From NCBI RefSeq assembly GCF_000143415.4, contig NW_003314273.1:1518052-1582051 (forward strand): a stretch of DNA of 64,000 bases, given 5' to 3'. The DNA comes from Selaginella moellendorffii. Taxonomy: Eukaryota; Streptophyta; Lycopodiopsida; Selaginellales; Selaginellaceae. Below the pieces are notes generated by a model. It was not told the DNA's origin. It worked only from the letters and a program-made list of their open reading frames with translations, and searched no databases. A program made the translations under genes and the position numbers. Below, in pieces: positions 34,801 through 46,493 of the stretch (positions are counted from its first letter, which is position 1; every line of letters starts with the position of its first letter).

Positions 34801-37479
34801 GATACATTTATTACGTGTCATAATTTTTCTAGGCATGCACAAGTAAGAAAATTGGGCACTTATAACTCTTGTCTTTGAGTCCAATTTAAAAATAACTAAA
34901 GCCAACCTTAGTGAAGAACAAATTGGGGAATTATTGACCCAAATCTTACGAAGCTTTAACAAGGCAGCTTTTTATCCAAGGTCCTTTACCTTGGACAATT
35001 ACTCAAACATGGTTTGAGAGTAGACTTGTCTTAAGTTTAAGTCTTCTATGCATATTGCAAGAGCCTATGAAACTCAAATAAAACTCATAAGTCAAAAATT
35101 TGAATATGGTTATCACGAACCGTTATAATTATTCAAACCACTCTACATTTAGTACACCTAGGCAAAGTAACCAAGGCTCATCTCTTATACATAGAAAGTT
35201 TGCAAACACTACTTAGTGTGAAAGATGTCACTCTCCTATATATTGTGAGAGCACTCACATCACATTTAGCTCTATAGAGAGGAATCAAGGGCAATCATGT
35301 GAAACACACCCCATATCCTCTGAAGTAAGGCATAGATAAAAAGTAAATATACAAGTGAATAGGCATGAAAATCTGTCTTTCAAACTAATTGAGCGATGCT
35401 CAATTACTAAGGGAAATACTCACCACTTTAGGTGTGAAATACCCTTTGCAAGACATGAACCACCCTTTATAAGATGTGATCCACAAGTGTATATACCTCC
35501 TCATAGGAGAGAATTACCACTTAATGAATATTTTCCACATAAGCAAAATTATACAATTACTCTAGTAAGAGTTATAGCTTAATTTCCACCTATATTTGAA
35601 ACACACAAATCACCTTATGTGCTAATCAAGCTTTTGCCAAACAAAGTAGTTGAGAGGCTTCATGTCATAAATGTTGAACAAAGAGTTGTAGAGCTTGTTG
35701 CTAGGTGTAGGTGTCAGTCTTGGAGACACTACAACCATTTTTTTGATCTCTAGAGAACTAAAGCAAACTTAGAGATAAAAAGGGTTTTGTTTAAAAAGGT
35801 GAAACAAGCCTTAGACACTCTAAGAAATTCTGAAATGCATTGTAAAGCTAAAAAAAAATTGTCACATAAACTTGAGTAAAGATTTGTATTGATTATAACC
35901 ACTTGTTGGCAAAAAAGTTAAAGAGAAATTTGCCTTAAAAAGCAATTTTTATTTAGATCTAAAGCAAAGTCTTTCATAAATTAGGTATGATATGTTTAAA
36001 AAACAACTTAACATCATTTCACAAAAAAATTGATCTAGAATAGGCTATCATGTGCTAGACAATTTGACTCTTATGTTGATTTCACAGAGCAGTTTCATGG
36101 AATAGTCTTCACGCCCCATCCAAATTAGTCCGTAGTGTTGATTCATTTAAAAGAGGTTTGCCCAAAATTTGCCAAGAGCAATAGGCCACTTTTTCTAATT
36201 TCACAGTTGTAAGGGCAAAGTTAGCTATCAACTTGAGGGTAAGACCCACTGTGAAGTAGGCAAGCTACTCTAGAATTAATTATTAAGTGCTAAAAGCTTT
36301 GCATTGAATTAATCTTAACAACACTAAACATGGGTAAAAGGAAAGATCCTCTTGTGCACTTAGGTGAAGAGATTGAGGATTCCTGACCCTCCACAGTCTT
36401 AATAGAAGTTCATTGGGGGAGTTAAGGTAGACAAAATAAGAATTTTTACCAGTGATCTATCATACATATTAGAAGATATATTTTACTTATAAACCCATAT
36501 AGAAGTTAGTTAATCCCCATTCTATGTGACTAGGTAAAAGTATAAGAAAACAAAAACTAAATTATCTTGTGTCTCTAACTAGGCTAGCAAATGATAGATT
36601 TAATGAAATTAATTAAATAGATAGACAAATTACCGAGTGGAATACTTTATAATATTCTGCTCAAGATATACAAAAGTCTTACTCCTGGTACCTTTACTAT
36701 TGTCAAAGAAGGTTTGATAATACATATAGATTACTTTGTAAGTACATAGTGTAAGCAAGACTTATATATGTGGAATTATCTCTATAAAAAGAAAATAGTA
36801 CCTAGATTCTTCTTATACAGAGAAATAGTTTGCCTATCTAAGCTAAACATAAATCTTAAGTATTATAACTTATAAAGGATTTATAAAATTCTGCCTACTA
36901 GAAAATTGCTAAAACTTTATGCAATCATAAGCAAAGAAGCTATTATGGGAACTTTAACGGTTCACAATAAAGTTATAGGCAGAAATACATTTGCTGATAA
37001 TTGGGCTAATAGATGTTGGATAAATTCCAAATTTAGATTGATATGCAACAAAATTTTATGGAGTAAAAATTTCTTAAAATGAACTACATCTCAATGATAT
37101 TGATATGCTGTGAAAAACAACATTTGTTACTCGAGAAATTTATGCGACTTTTATATAAAAAATATCCTAGATATTTGGCCTCTAGAGGAAAGCTATACCC
37201 ATTTTGAAATTGATTGGGAAGTTAAGTGCTTGCTCCTAAGAGTGACTAATAGGCTAATTTACAAGGGGAATACATTAAATAACAAAACCTTGTACCATTT
37301 TATAAATGAGGTATAATAGCTAGGTGTGCCATAATATCAATGCCAACAAACCTCAAAATATATAAATATAGACTAACAATTGATTTTACCTATAAAGGTT
37401 TAGAGGGCATAGTCCCTATGTATAAAATTGTCACTGTTTATACCAAACAAAGTAATAAATATATAACATTTCCCTCACA
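34801..37479 (+). mobile_element. Degraded element D, 5' part (AT-rich)
   Basis: About 2.7 kb, far more AT-rich than its neighbours, lying upstream of a B-like gag in plus orientation. By position it should hold the 5' LTR and ORF1 of element D. I could not find the LTR ends or primer site. Open frames at 35355-35582 and 37110-37316 show no clear match to ORF1 of family B. Confidence 0.4.
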
Positions 37480-38700
37480 ATTTGATGAGCAAAAGGCAGT
37501 TTGAAAATAAGTATTCACAAGATCTAAAATGAGATTACAGAGCACTTACTCGTGATATTCACGATCTTAACCTCCCTATACAACAATTTAAATCATTACT
37601 CAATCAAGCTAAAGAAAAGTTTAAAAGAGAGAAAATTGAAAGCATATTAGATACACTTCAAGGAAGAGGAAATCAAAAATCTTAATACAACTTTAATAGT
37701 CATTCAAAATACATGAATCCATACACTACTCCTCTTTTGCAGCATCGACATATAAAAAACACCTCTACTTTTGCTAAGGGTAGTGGAATACAAAACAACT
37801 AGAGTGACTCCCTATAATAGGAAGAAGACCTAAATTTACAGCTCTTACCCTCTAACTATGATCCAGGTTCCCTTACGAACCAAACATCTATTTTGCATAT
37901 AGTAGTTGCAACATAGAGTATTTTCTGTCAAATTGCAATAAGTACAATGACAATTGTAAGAACGGCAATATATATCATCACATATACATCTTTTTCTGGA
38001 ATTAAAGGAAAGGACCCATAACTGCATAAGGAGCAATATACAGAAGCAATTAAACTTAATCAAGTAGATGGGCATGAAAAGAATCTTTTCTCCTATATGC
38101 TCAAAAACAAAGCAAAAAACTAGTACTATGATAATGATGTCAAAAAGTTCAGTATATTTGATGAACAAATAAAGGTTTTTTTTAAAGCTTTCTCCATAAA
38201 AACAAACCTAGGAGAAATCTATGATGAGTTACAAAAGTTTCATCAAGGAAAATCTGAGACAATTGAGGAATATACAACTCGATTCAACAAGCATTATAAA
38301 CATTGTAAAGACTTAGTGTTAGACAAAATGTGCCTACACCTACATATACATGACCTCAAGAAAATTTATCATGAATATGCGATAAAGAGAGCTCATATAA
38401 ATTTTGATGACTTAAAAAAGTTATGATTGCCTACTAAGATCTCATAAATCAATATGACATAGAAGATATGGTGAAATAAGACTAAAAGATGACTCTTATA
38501 GACAAGGAAACTAATTATATAAGAAGCTTCAAATTACAAGCCAATCTCAAACAAGAGATTTGGTGTACCAAATGCAAAAATGAAGGCCATAGCAAGGAAA
38601 AATGCAAACCTTAATTAATCAAGTGTCAATTTTGTGAAAAAGAGGGGCATTTAGGTAAAGAGTGCAGAACCTTGTTTAAACAACTAGGAGGTTAACAAAT
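37480..38700 (+). pseudogene. Element D gag, B-like, with two zinc knuckles
   Basis: Broken frames in plus orientation. Recognisable parts are FHQGKSETIEEYTTRFNKHY and KHCKDL (38240-38320, aligning with KLHAKKCKDLI of family B) and two consecutive knuckles CTKCKNEGHSKEKC and CQFCEKEGHLGKEC (38562-38665). Both knuckles are intact, unlike family B. Many stops are TAA or TAG, consistent with long decay. Confidence 0.75.
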
Positions 38701-39429
38701 AGCCCAAGTTAATAAAACAACACATAAGCAAAATTATCCATTTGATAATAGAAGTTATCGTTCGAGGAATGATTACAATATGCCAAATGTGAATACCCAC
38801 ATACTAAAAGGTAAGATGACCATTGGGATTATCCACTATGGGTAATTTTTGAGATTATCCACCTAACCATGAGGACTGTAGGCCTAGAGACTATAATCAA
38901 CCTAGAGAATATGATTAGCATAGAGGCTATAATAGGCTTAGATATTATAAAATGCCAAAAAAGTATAATTAAGCAAAGACTTTTATTCGCTATCTTAGGT
39001 TATACAATTAAGTTAAATCATCAAGCAAAAATGATAAGCCTTCTATGGTTACACAACCTGCAACTAAGCACATTGAGATTGACCTTAATTTATGATTGGG
39101 AAGAAGGCTTAGATGATTTCCAAGAACAATCAATCTTAGAAACTTTTCCTAAAATTGAGTCAATTTTAAAAGTTGATCTTTATTCAATACTCAAAGAAAT
39201 ACTTAAGCAAGAACCCCTAGACCAAAGATCAATACAGCCATAAAAGATTTCTCCTTAAAAAAGGATTTTGCTTATAAAATTGATCAATAAAGAAACTATG
39301 TTTTACATGTTTCTTATGATCAACCACTTAAGTAAATCAAATTTAGTAAATGAGGATAATCTGCATGCTGTTACAAATGCTCAAAGATTGCAAATTAAAT
39401 TTCACAATCAAACCATATATTTACTAAAA

Positions 39430-40820
39430 TATTACAAGGATATTTTTGCCTGGTTTTACACAGATTTAAAAGGCATCCCGCCAGAACTCTATATGCATCA
39501 TATTGAGATATACTTGGAAAATATGTCTAAAATGTAGATGCTCTTAAAATGAATTCTAATTTACTAAGGTAAAGTCAAGGAGGAAATTGATAAACTTCTC
39601 TACATAAAATTCATTTATCCAATCCAAAATGCTCAAAACTTTCACCACTTCTAATTGTGTCTAAGAAATATAGCAATTTACAAGTTTGTGTAAATTATGA
39701 AAAGCTAAATGATGCAACAAAAAAAGATATGTTTTCTATTCCTTTCATAAATGAAATTCTGGATTTAGTAGTAGATCATGAAATGTATTCATTTTTTTAA
39801 TAGATTTTTGGGTTATATCCAATTCAAAGTAGCACTTGAAAATCAACACAAAACAACTTTTATAAGCCCATGAAGAATTTATGTCTATTGCAAAATACCT
39901 TTTGGTTTATGTAATGATCTTTTTATATTTCAAAGAGTTATTGTAAACACTTTTAAAGAATATTTCATTGATTTTATAAGAGTTTTCATAGATGATTTTA
40001 GTGTCTTCAACTCCAAAAAGGAACATTTAATATGCTTGCAAAAATATTTCCAAAAATATAGAGAATATAGCATTTCTTTTAATCTAGAGAAATGTAATTT
40101 TTTTGTAAATTCAAGCACACTTTTAGGTCATATTATATGCAAAAAAACATCCTTGTAAACAAAGATAAAATTCAAAAGATTGAGACAATGTTTTTACCAC
40201 ACAATTTAAAAAGTCTCTGTTTCTTTCTAAGTAAAGTTCGCTACCATAGGCAATTTATGAAAGCTTATATAAAGATTGTTAAGCCACTTACTGATCTTTT
40301 AAAAAAAAATACTCCATTTATATGGAATTTGTTTTGTTAAAAAGCAGTTTTAAGGCTTAAATAATGCATCAAAAAGACACTTATACTTATTAAGCCCAAA
40401 TGAACAAAAGAGTTTCACCTATAAGTGGATATTTTTGATATTGCTATAGATACAATATTGTTCCAGACACAAAGTGATTAAAAGGATCATGCTATCTACT
40501 ATGCTAGTAGACGTTTAAATCCTATTGAACATAATTACATAATGACTGAAAAAGAAGCCTTAAACATAATTTAAGCTTTACAAAAATGTAGACATTATCT
40601 TTTGGCAATAAAAGTAATTGTCTTTGTTGACTATAAGGCTCTTTTATAAGCCATATATATCTACTCGACTAACTAAATGATTTTTACTACTACAAAAATA
40701 TAACCTTAAAATAGTATAAAGATTTGAAAAATTCCATAAACAGGCCGATTGCCTAATCCGCATCACTACAAGAGAGTCACCTAATACTAAGGTAGAAAAA
40801 CTCCTATTTGTTCATTATTT
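39430..40820 (+). pseudogene. Element D reverse transcriptase and RNase H
   Basis: Pieces: DIFAWFYTDLKGIPPELYMH (39440), FIYPIQNAQ (39610), IPFGLCNDLFIFQRVI then RVFIDDFSVF with the catalytic IDD box (39895-40005), LEKCNFFVNSSTLLGHII (40085), AIYYASRRLNPIEHNY and TEKEAL (40490-40560). The order and words match family B (FMDDFSVFG). Several frameshifts and stops show a dead copy. Confidence 0.82.
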
Positions 40821-40969
40821 GTAATTTTTATGCCTACCACTTGGTTAAAAGATATACAAATCTATTTTTGTATAGGCACTGTTCCACCCCATTATAACTC
40901 GCCAAAGAAAAAGAAATCATTTGTCTTGTAGACACAACTTTGCTCTGTCGTGGGGGAGCACTTATATAA

Positions 40970-41990
40970 ATTAGGCATCGATAGAACACTAAGAAGATGT
41001 GTTAATAGGCAAGAAGAAAAAAATAAAATTCTAAAGGAAGCTCACTTATCCCCATTATAAAATCACAGTTAAAAAAGTCTTACAAGCAACGCTATGGTGG
41101 CCTATGCTTTGAAAAGATATAGCAATTTTATGTAAAAATTGTAATATTTACTAAAGGCATAAACTACCACCTAAAACAAAATCCATGAATGAAATCCTAA
41201 CTATTCATATGAAGCATTTCATAAATGGGGATTGGATTTTATGGGTCTTATGGTGACAAGAAGTAAGAGGAACAAATACATTTTAGTCGCCACTAATTAT
41301 GTGACTAAATGGGTAGAAGCTATACCTATAAAATAAACCTCAACCACTAACATTGCCAAATTCCTTTATGAAAACATCATTGTAAGATTTAGTTTGCATA
41401 AGGAGATCGTCACAGATAGAGACACCCATTTCATCAATGAAATAATAGAAATTCTTGTACAAAAATTCATTCTTAATCACAAAAAGTTTATGCCATATTA
41501 CCCACAAGGGAATAGTCAGGCTGAATCAACTAGCAAAGTGCTTAAAAACATCTTGAAAAAGATTGTAAAGGACAATTAAAAAGACTTTGATAAGGAAATC
41601 CTAGATGCTTTATGGGTTTATAGGACTACGTATAAAGTATTCATATGCATGACACCATCTCGTCTTACTTATGGCCAGGAAACTTTAATGCTTATGGAAT
41701 TTATAATTCCCTCTTTGCATATTGCAATTAAAAATGGCTTAGATGAAAAAGAAGCTCTTAAGTAAAAACTTGCCAAAATAGAAAACTTAAACAAGCTTAA
41801 GCTTAGAGCAATCTAGACCCTACACACAATTCAAAAAGCCAAAAATGCTAAACATGATAGACAATTGAAAATCATTTATAAGTTTAAGCCAAGAGATAAA
41901 ATCCTTTGGTATCAAAGCAAAATAGATATTCTTATAAACAAATTCAAGAGAAAATGAAATGCTCTCTAATTATTTTGTTTAAAATATTAA
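40970..41990 (+). pseudogene. Element D integrase
   Basis: The core domain is readable: WGLDFMGLM (41228), [10 protein letters not shown], then VTDRDTHFINE (41410), YYPQGNSQAESTSKVLKNIL (41500), ALWVYRTTYK and TPSRLTYG. These give the D, D and E of the DDE integrase. The C-terminal KFKPRDKILW follows at 41880. This is the domain missing from family B. Several in-frame stops are present. Confidence 0.82.
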
Positions 41991-42038
41991 CTCTAGGAAT
42001 GGATGAAGTGCATAACTTAAACGGGGATGATACTACAA
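41991..42038 (+). pseudogene. Element D polyprotein tail, left of element P
   Basis: The frame reads GMDEVHNLNGDDTT and is cut by element P after ACAA (42035-42038). It resumes at 54436 as IVNLNCLRKYHEDI when P and one ACAA are removed. This gives an exact empty site. Confidence 0.85.
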
Positions 42039-42062
42039 AAGCTCTATTTCGTTAAAGTGGGA
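42039..42062 (+). repeat. Left terminal inverted repeat of P
   Basis: 24 bp, perfect match to the reverse complement of 54408-54431. Similarity continues loosely beyond it (TGGGACT on the left against TCCCACT on the right). Confidence 0.95.
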
Positions 42063-43594
42063 TTTATTCAGTAAAATGGGACTAGGTACAAATTTTCAAG
42101 TATTTGAAAATGACGTGAAATTATATGTTTTTTGTCCAGGGGCTAGACATATCTGGGGCATGGTGACTAGCGCGGTGACTTTATGTCCAGACTGTGTCCA
42201 TCTGGTTGTATAATAAATCTCATTGTCAAGGTGAACAAGCCGAATCTGAAGCTAAAGAAGAGCGATGGCATGCGCGCACACACTATTTGTTTGTTCATTG
42301 AGCGTGTGGTGAGCTTTCCAAGATGAACGTCATTCCTATTAGCCAGACATATAACTTAATGGTGAGAACATTTAGATATTATTCAATGTTATCTTTTTCT
42401 AACGAATCTAATTGTGAAGGTGTAGCAAGAGGCATTGCTAGTCTGGAGAAGTCATTTAACTCATTTGACCCTTAGTGTATTTTCATGAAACTAAATAACA
42501 TTCATATTATTAAGGAATTTCTCTAGTACCTTTTTTTTACGACATAGAGGCTTGCATTTCTTTCAAAGGTGATTTAGTAAAAGGCCTGAGGGCACATGCC
42601 ATTCTATTTCTCAGACCGGTATTAAGATATACTAGTGCAAAGGGAAAAAGGTATTTGGTGATCAAGTAAATGGCATGAGGGCACACGCCATTATAAGCCT
42701 AAGCGCTAGTGGACACCTCCTTTTTGGTACTCTCAGTGGTACTATCATCCTTCTCCGGGTCAGTTGTTTTGCTTTGGATTGTTGTCTCTGATGTTACTGG
42801 GGCGTTCTCGATAGTTGTTAATGTTGCCGTTTGTTCAGAAAAATGATCACCTGGAGTATAGTACGGGGAGTTTGGAAGACTTATATATTCTACATCTTCA
42901 CCTATCTCCTTCTTCGTCTCCTTTTCTGCCTCACTTACAGATTTTGTGCTTGCCATGAGAACACTCTTCACCCTAAAATATGGAGTTCGTTGTGTTATAA
43001 AAGGAAACCAACACACACACTGCAAGGGAATGATGGTACATAAAGCACGTAAGCCCACAATATGGGTTTATGTGCCATTAATATGGGCCACATGCCATAT
43101 TATTAGATTTATGCACGTGTGATTGGTAAATGCATATGTCACATCATCTTTGTTTTACCTCACACACTATATCAGGCCTAATGAACCATATCACATGTGC
43201 GCACATGCTATATATATGGAGAAGTATTATGCAAGGATAGAAATTCAATGCATGATTGTGGAGAGCAATGGCATGAAGCCACATGCTAAATAACATTTTA
43301 GAGAAAGAATTAAAATAAAAACATGCAAACAGTACTAAGTGGACCAAGACTTAGAAGTGCACAATTGAATGAGGTATTTCTAATAAATACTTCACTCACC
43401 TCATATAGGAATGGCTACCACTCTCAAATGGCGTATCACCTCATGCCATCACCTCGCAATTTGTTATAACAATCCGATGAATTCATATTCGGCTTGTTCA
43501 CCTTGAACTTTAAGTAAGATTTGCTAGAACAACTAAGAATTTATACTTGTTATTTGTATCATCTCACCTAGGAATGGCGTAAGGCCACATGCCA
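42063..43594. other. Left subterminal region of P
   Basis: About 1.5 kb between the left TIR and the transposase stop codon. It holds palindrome copies at 42265 (degenerate), 42581, 42670, 43268, 43428 and 43574, plus a half-copy at 43086. Two extra copies of the transposase tail sequence lie at 42226-42264 (plus) and 43475-43510 (minus). One small open frame lies at 42956-42699 minus. Clustered subterminal sites resemble transposase-binding arrays of other DNA transposons. Confidence 0.6.
42699..42956 (-). CDS. Small Ser/Thr/Glu-rich ORF in P
   Basis: An 85-aa frame from ATG at 42956, with no recognised domain, rich in Ser, Thr, Glu and Lys (for example KSVSEAEKETKKEIGED and TTIENAPVTSETT). 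It follows an acceptor-like ATATTTTAG near 42970 and could be an extra 3' exon of the transposase gene or a separate small gene. A palindrome copy lies just past its stop codon (42670-42691). Confidence 0.35.
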   Translation of the reverse strand: MASTKSVSEAEKETKKEIGEDVEYISLPNSPYYTPGDHFSEQTATLTTIENAPVTSETTIQSKTTDPEKDDSTTESTKKEVSTSA

Positions 43595-46493
43595 TCACGC
43601 CTCCTCTGATTTAGATTCGGATTGTTCACCTTGAAATAAAATACATTAGAAACTTAATAAAGGAATATTAATGAATCTCACTTTGAACCCGGGTTATGAA
43701 TGCTCTTGCTGCATCTCTTGCATGGTCTGGCAAGGTGATGGTGGCACTCTGCTTCCGCATCCAACCATGCACAACATTATCCACCGATATGCTCATGCTG
43801 GGATCCCTTGGATTCAACACCCATCTCTTTTCTAGGCAATCCTTCGTATATTCGGAACTTGGCTTGAACCACTCCACAGTTACATTGAAGGAGTTAGTTT
43901 CCGCGTCCTCCTCTGCATCAGTGATGCAGCGCCCCACCTATATCATTTGTTTTTTATTACTGGGTCTGACAAGCACGACCATTCCTTTGCAGACCTGTAC
44001 TGGATTGAATGCTGAATCCGGCTTCTTGTTCCTCGGCCCACAATAGTGATCCTCAACATCGTTATCTGTCACTGCATTTCCAGAGGACATTGTTCCGCTA
44101 CTATCTGGTGCTCTGGGTTCTGGCCAAAAGGACTCTTCCAATTCTTCATATACAACCGGCCCATTTTGGATAGCAGATATAATCTTCTCCCAGTATTCGA
44201 GCAAAGGCTTGCACCTCTGAAAATAGGATTCTCCACCAAACACCAACCCCCTCTTCCAGAAGGCAATATGCTGTCTAATCCCGGCCACTATACTTTCCTG
44301 GTCTTTGAGTCCATCCGGGTGCATCGGCTGTGGGGAACCCTGAGGAATCATAGGTTCCCCAGTTATGGGATCTCTCTTGAAGAGTTCAATGCCGTCCACT
44401 GGCAGCCACACTGTGTCCCATTCTCTCATCTTGTACCTCATCACTGGAGCACCGTCACACATGCTGAAATGAAACTGAAGAGGCTTGGAGTGGCCAATCA
44501 GCGTTTCGAATCCGTCCCTGATGTAGCCTCTTACAAACCCCTTAAAGTTTGGAACCTCTGTAAGAAGTGCAGCTTCAACAGTGCCTTTGATGCAATTTTG
44601 GAATTCATCGTAGAGTTGTGGGAGGGTGAGGACATTGGATCACCGGAGGGACTCTGCCAGGTGACTGAACATGGCATCGACGTCTTCATGAGTGTGCCCA
44701 ACCATGAGAAAGCCAAGTGTAACCGTTTCAAATATGCCTTTGGCAACAAGCATCGCCAAGTACGCGAAGACGTACATGTTTTTGTTCTCACTGCCAGCAT
44801 TGTCTGTTTGGAGCAGAAGATGGGGTGGAAGGCCACATCGGCCGCAAGAACTTCCTTGAGATTCTGCTTCGTTTGGATGAGGCTGTGCATTCACCGGGCG
44901 ACCACCCTCGTCGGAATGGTATGAGGCCTCACGTGATAACCCTACAATCTGACGGCCAACATATTCACTGGGATGGCATGGGGCCCCACGCGATACTGCA
45001 AGCCTTTGCTCCTCCTCCAGCTGAACCCTGTATGGGGTTCGATCGACAAGGGCCTTATGCAAGGGTTCGCCGTTTAGCTCAGTCTGCGCACTTTGTAGAG
45101 ACCTTAAGTGTTTTGCTAGGGACGCAATCATCATGTTTGCACCCCCGCCACCCCATAGAGGTACAAAGAAGTTCCCATAGTTCTGGGCACCATGCCCATG
45201 AGCGATTATGCCAAACAGAGACACAGGCAGCTGCATGGATGAAGAGATTGCCTTGGGGGCAGGATTGAGTCGAGGTAAGCACGTCTTTTTCTGGTCCATT
45301 TTGTCGTGGATGATGCAGAGGTAAGAGTCAGGTCTCTCCATGGAGAGAATCCTGTTATGATAATATGCAGTCCTGCAACTTCTCTGCTCGATGTTGTGGT
45401 CGAGCCGCCTTCTAACCAACGTCTCTCGCTCTTGAGCGCTGCAAGAATTCTTCGACAAAGCCATTTTGATAGCAGTGCACTCGTCACACTTTGAAAAGCT
45501 GGAGTACTTTCCTATACTCACATCCCTGAACCTGTTGCTCCACAATCTACTAAATCTAGATTGGCTCAGCTTCCTGTAGCCATTACTCTGGAGTTCCCGA
45601 TTCACATCTTCCAATATGGCCCCCTTGGTATACATGGAAGGGAGAACTTGTTGGGTGTCTCGTGTTCCATCTTCCAAGAGGCGGGTTTTATGTGGTTGCT
45701 GCTCGCTACATGTCTCGATAAACCTCTTGAAGATTGCCTCTCTATATACAACATGACCCCTGGTTTTGTGCGTACCGTCGTTCCCATGGACTGCCTGTTG
45801 AACCCTTTGTTCCTCGAACTCAGTTTTGATTCTGTAGAATGTGGTTCGAGGGACTCCATAAATGATTCTCCATGCCTTCATGCAGACCAAACCCCTCTGG
45901 AAGACCATGCCCCCCACCTGATGTTCTGAAGCATCAACAGATGACCGTAATGCCTTATACATAAAATTGCGAGCTGCCATCCAGGACAATATCTTGTATC
46001 TTGCTCTCTCCTCTTCAATAGCATCCCAATCAGCATGCTGACAACACCTCCTCTTGCAACAAGCAACTGTCGAGACCATTCGAACCTCCATCGCCATTTT
46101 CTGCCTTTTCGGTTCGTTGCTCAGATCCTTTTGGCTGCGCTTTAGGAAGGTGTACTTTCTTTTCCCATGAAGAGATGTTCTGTCATCAGTTGTAGTGGTG
46201 TTTGATTGTGAATCCTTCACATTCTCAAACACTAAGTGCCTCAATTTCCACCGCACAATGCTTCCAATAATCAGACTATTTTCTTCTGTGTCAACAACCT
46301 CTAAAATCGCAACTCCAATATCATCCCAGCCCAATTCTTGATTAACAACCACATCTCTTGGATCGACAACTGTGGCTAAGCCCTCAGCTACCACCTCCCC
46401 CTCGGGGTTGTTTAGAAACACCTTCGCCTGAATCCATGTAGCACGGTTCTTAAGATCCACGGAGGGAACATGCATCGCACTTGCGGAGGCCAT
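43595..46493 (-). CDS. Element P transposase, DDE-type (GHTHEDVD family), two nonsense codons
   Basis: One frame from ATG 46493 runs to 43682. A 52-nt intron (43681-43630) and a short last exon ending TGA at 43595 follow. The frame is interrupted by TGA at 44640-44642 and TAG at 43938-43940, with no frameshift. Seen: Cys-rich ACCKRRCCQH (about residue 145), a DNA-binding-like stretch IIYGVPRTTFYRIK, FSKCDEC, HDKMDQKKTCLPR (D397), LLQTDNAGSENKNMYVF (D564), FLMVGHTHEDVDAMF (E603/D604). D397, D564 and E603 or D604 are the likely metal triad of an RNase H fold. From memory this pattern is the uncharacterised DDE-like family of oomycetes, corals and fungi (I believe DUF7869). The C-terminal VQVCKGMVVLVRPS...VTVEWFKPS looks like a small beta-rich domain. 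Confidence 0.85.
43630..43681 (-). other. Intron near the 3' end of the P transposase gene
   Basis: 52 nt, GTGAGATT to TTTCAAG on the minus strand. Splicing it joins VQ to a tail SEQSESKSEEA and a TGA stop. Its length matches the short introns of the other P gene. Confidence 0.6.
44916..44994. repeat. Two palindrome copies inside the transposase coding region
   Basis: Copies at 44916-44937 and 44973-44994 lie 35 bp apart within the exon, between D397 and D564 of the protein. The frame passes through both, as in SREASYHSDE and SRGAPCHPSE. No plausible intron removes them. Confidence 0.8.

Noticed and set aside
39930-40118. Minus-strand frame within element D
   Set aside because: Antisense of the plus-strand RT with the DDFSVF motif.
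44046-44924. 292-aa plus-strand frame opposite the transposase
   Set aside because: Shadow of the minus-strand transposase frame, which has the catalytic motifs.
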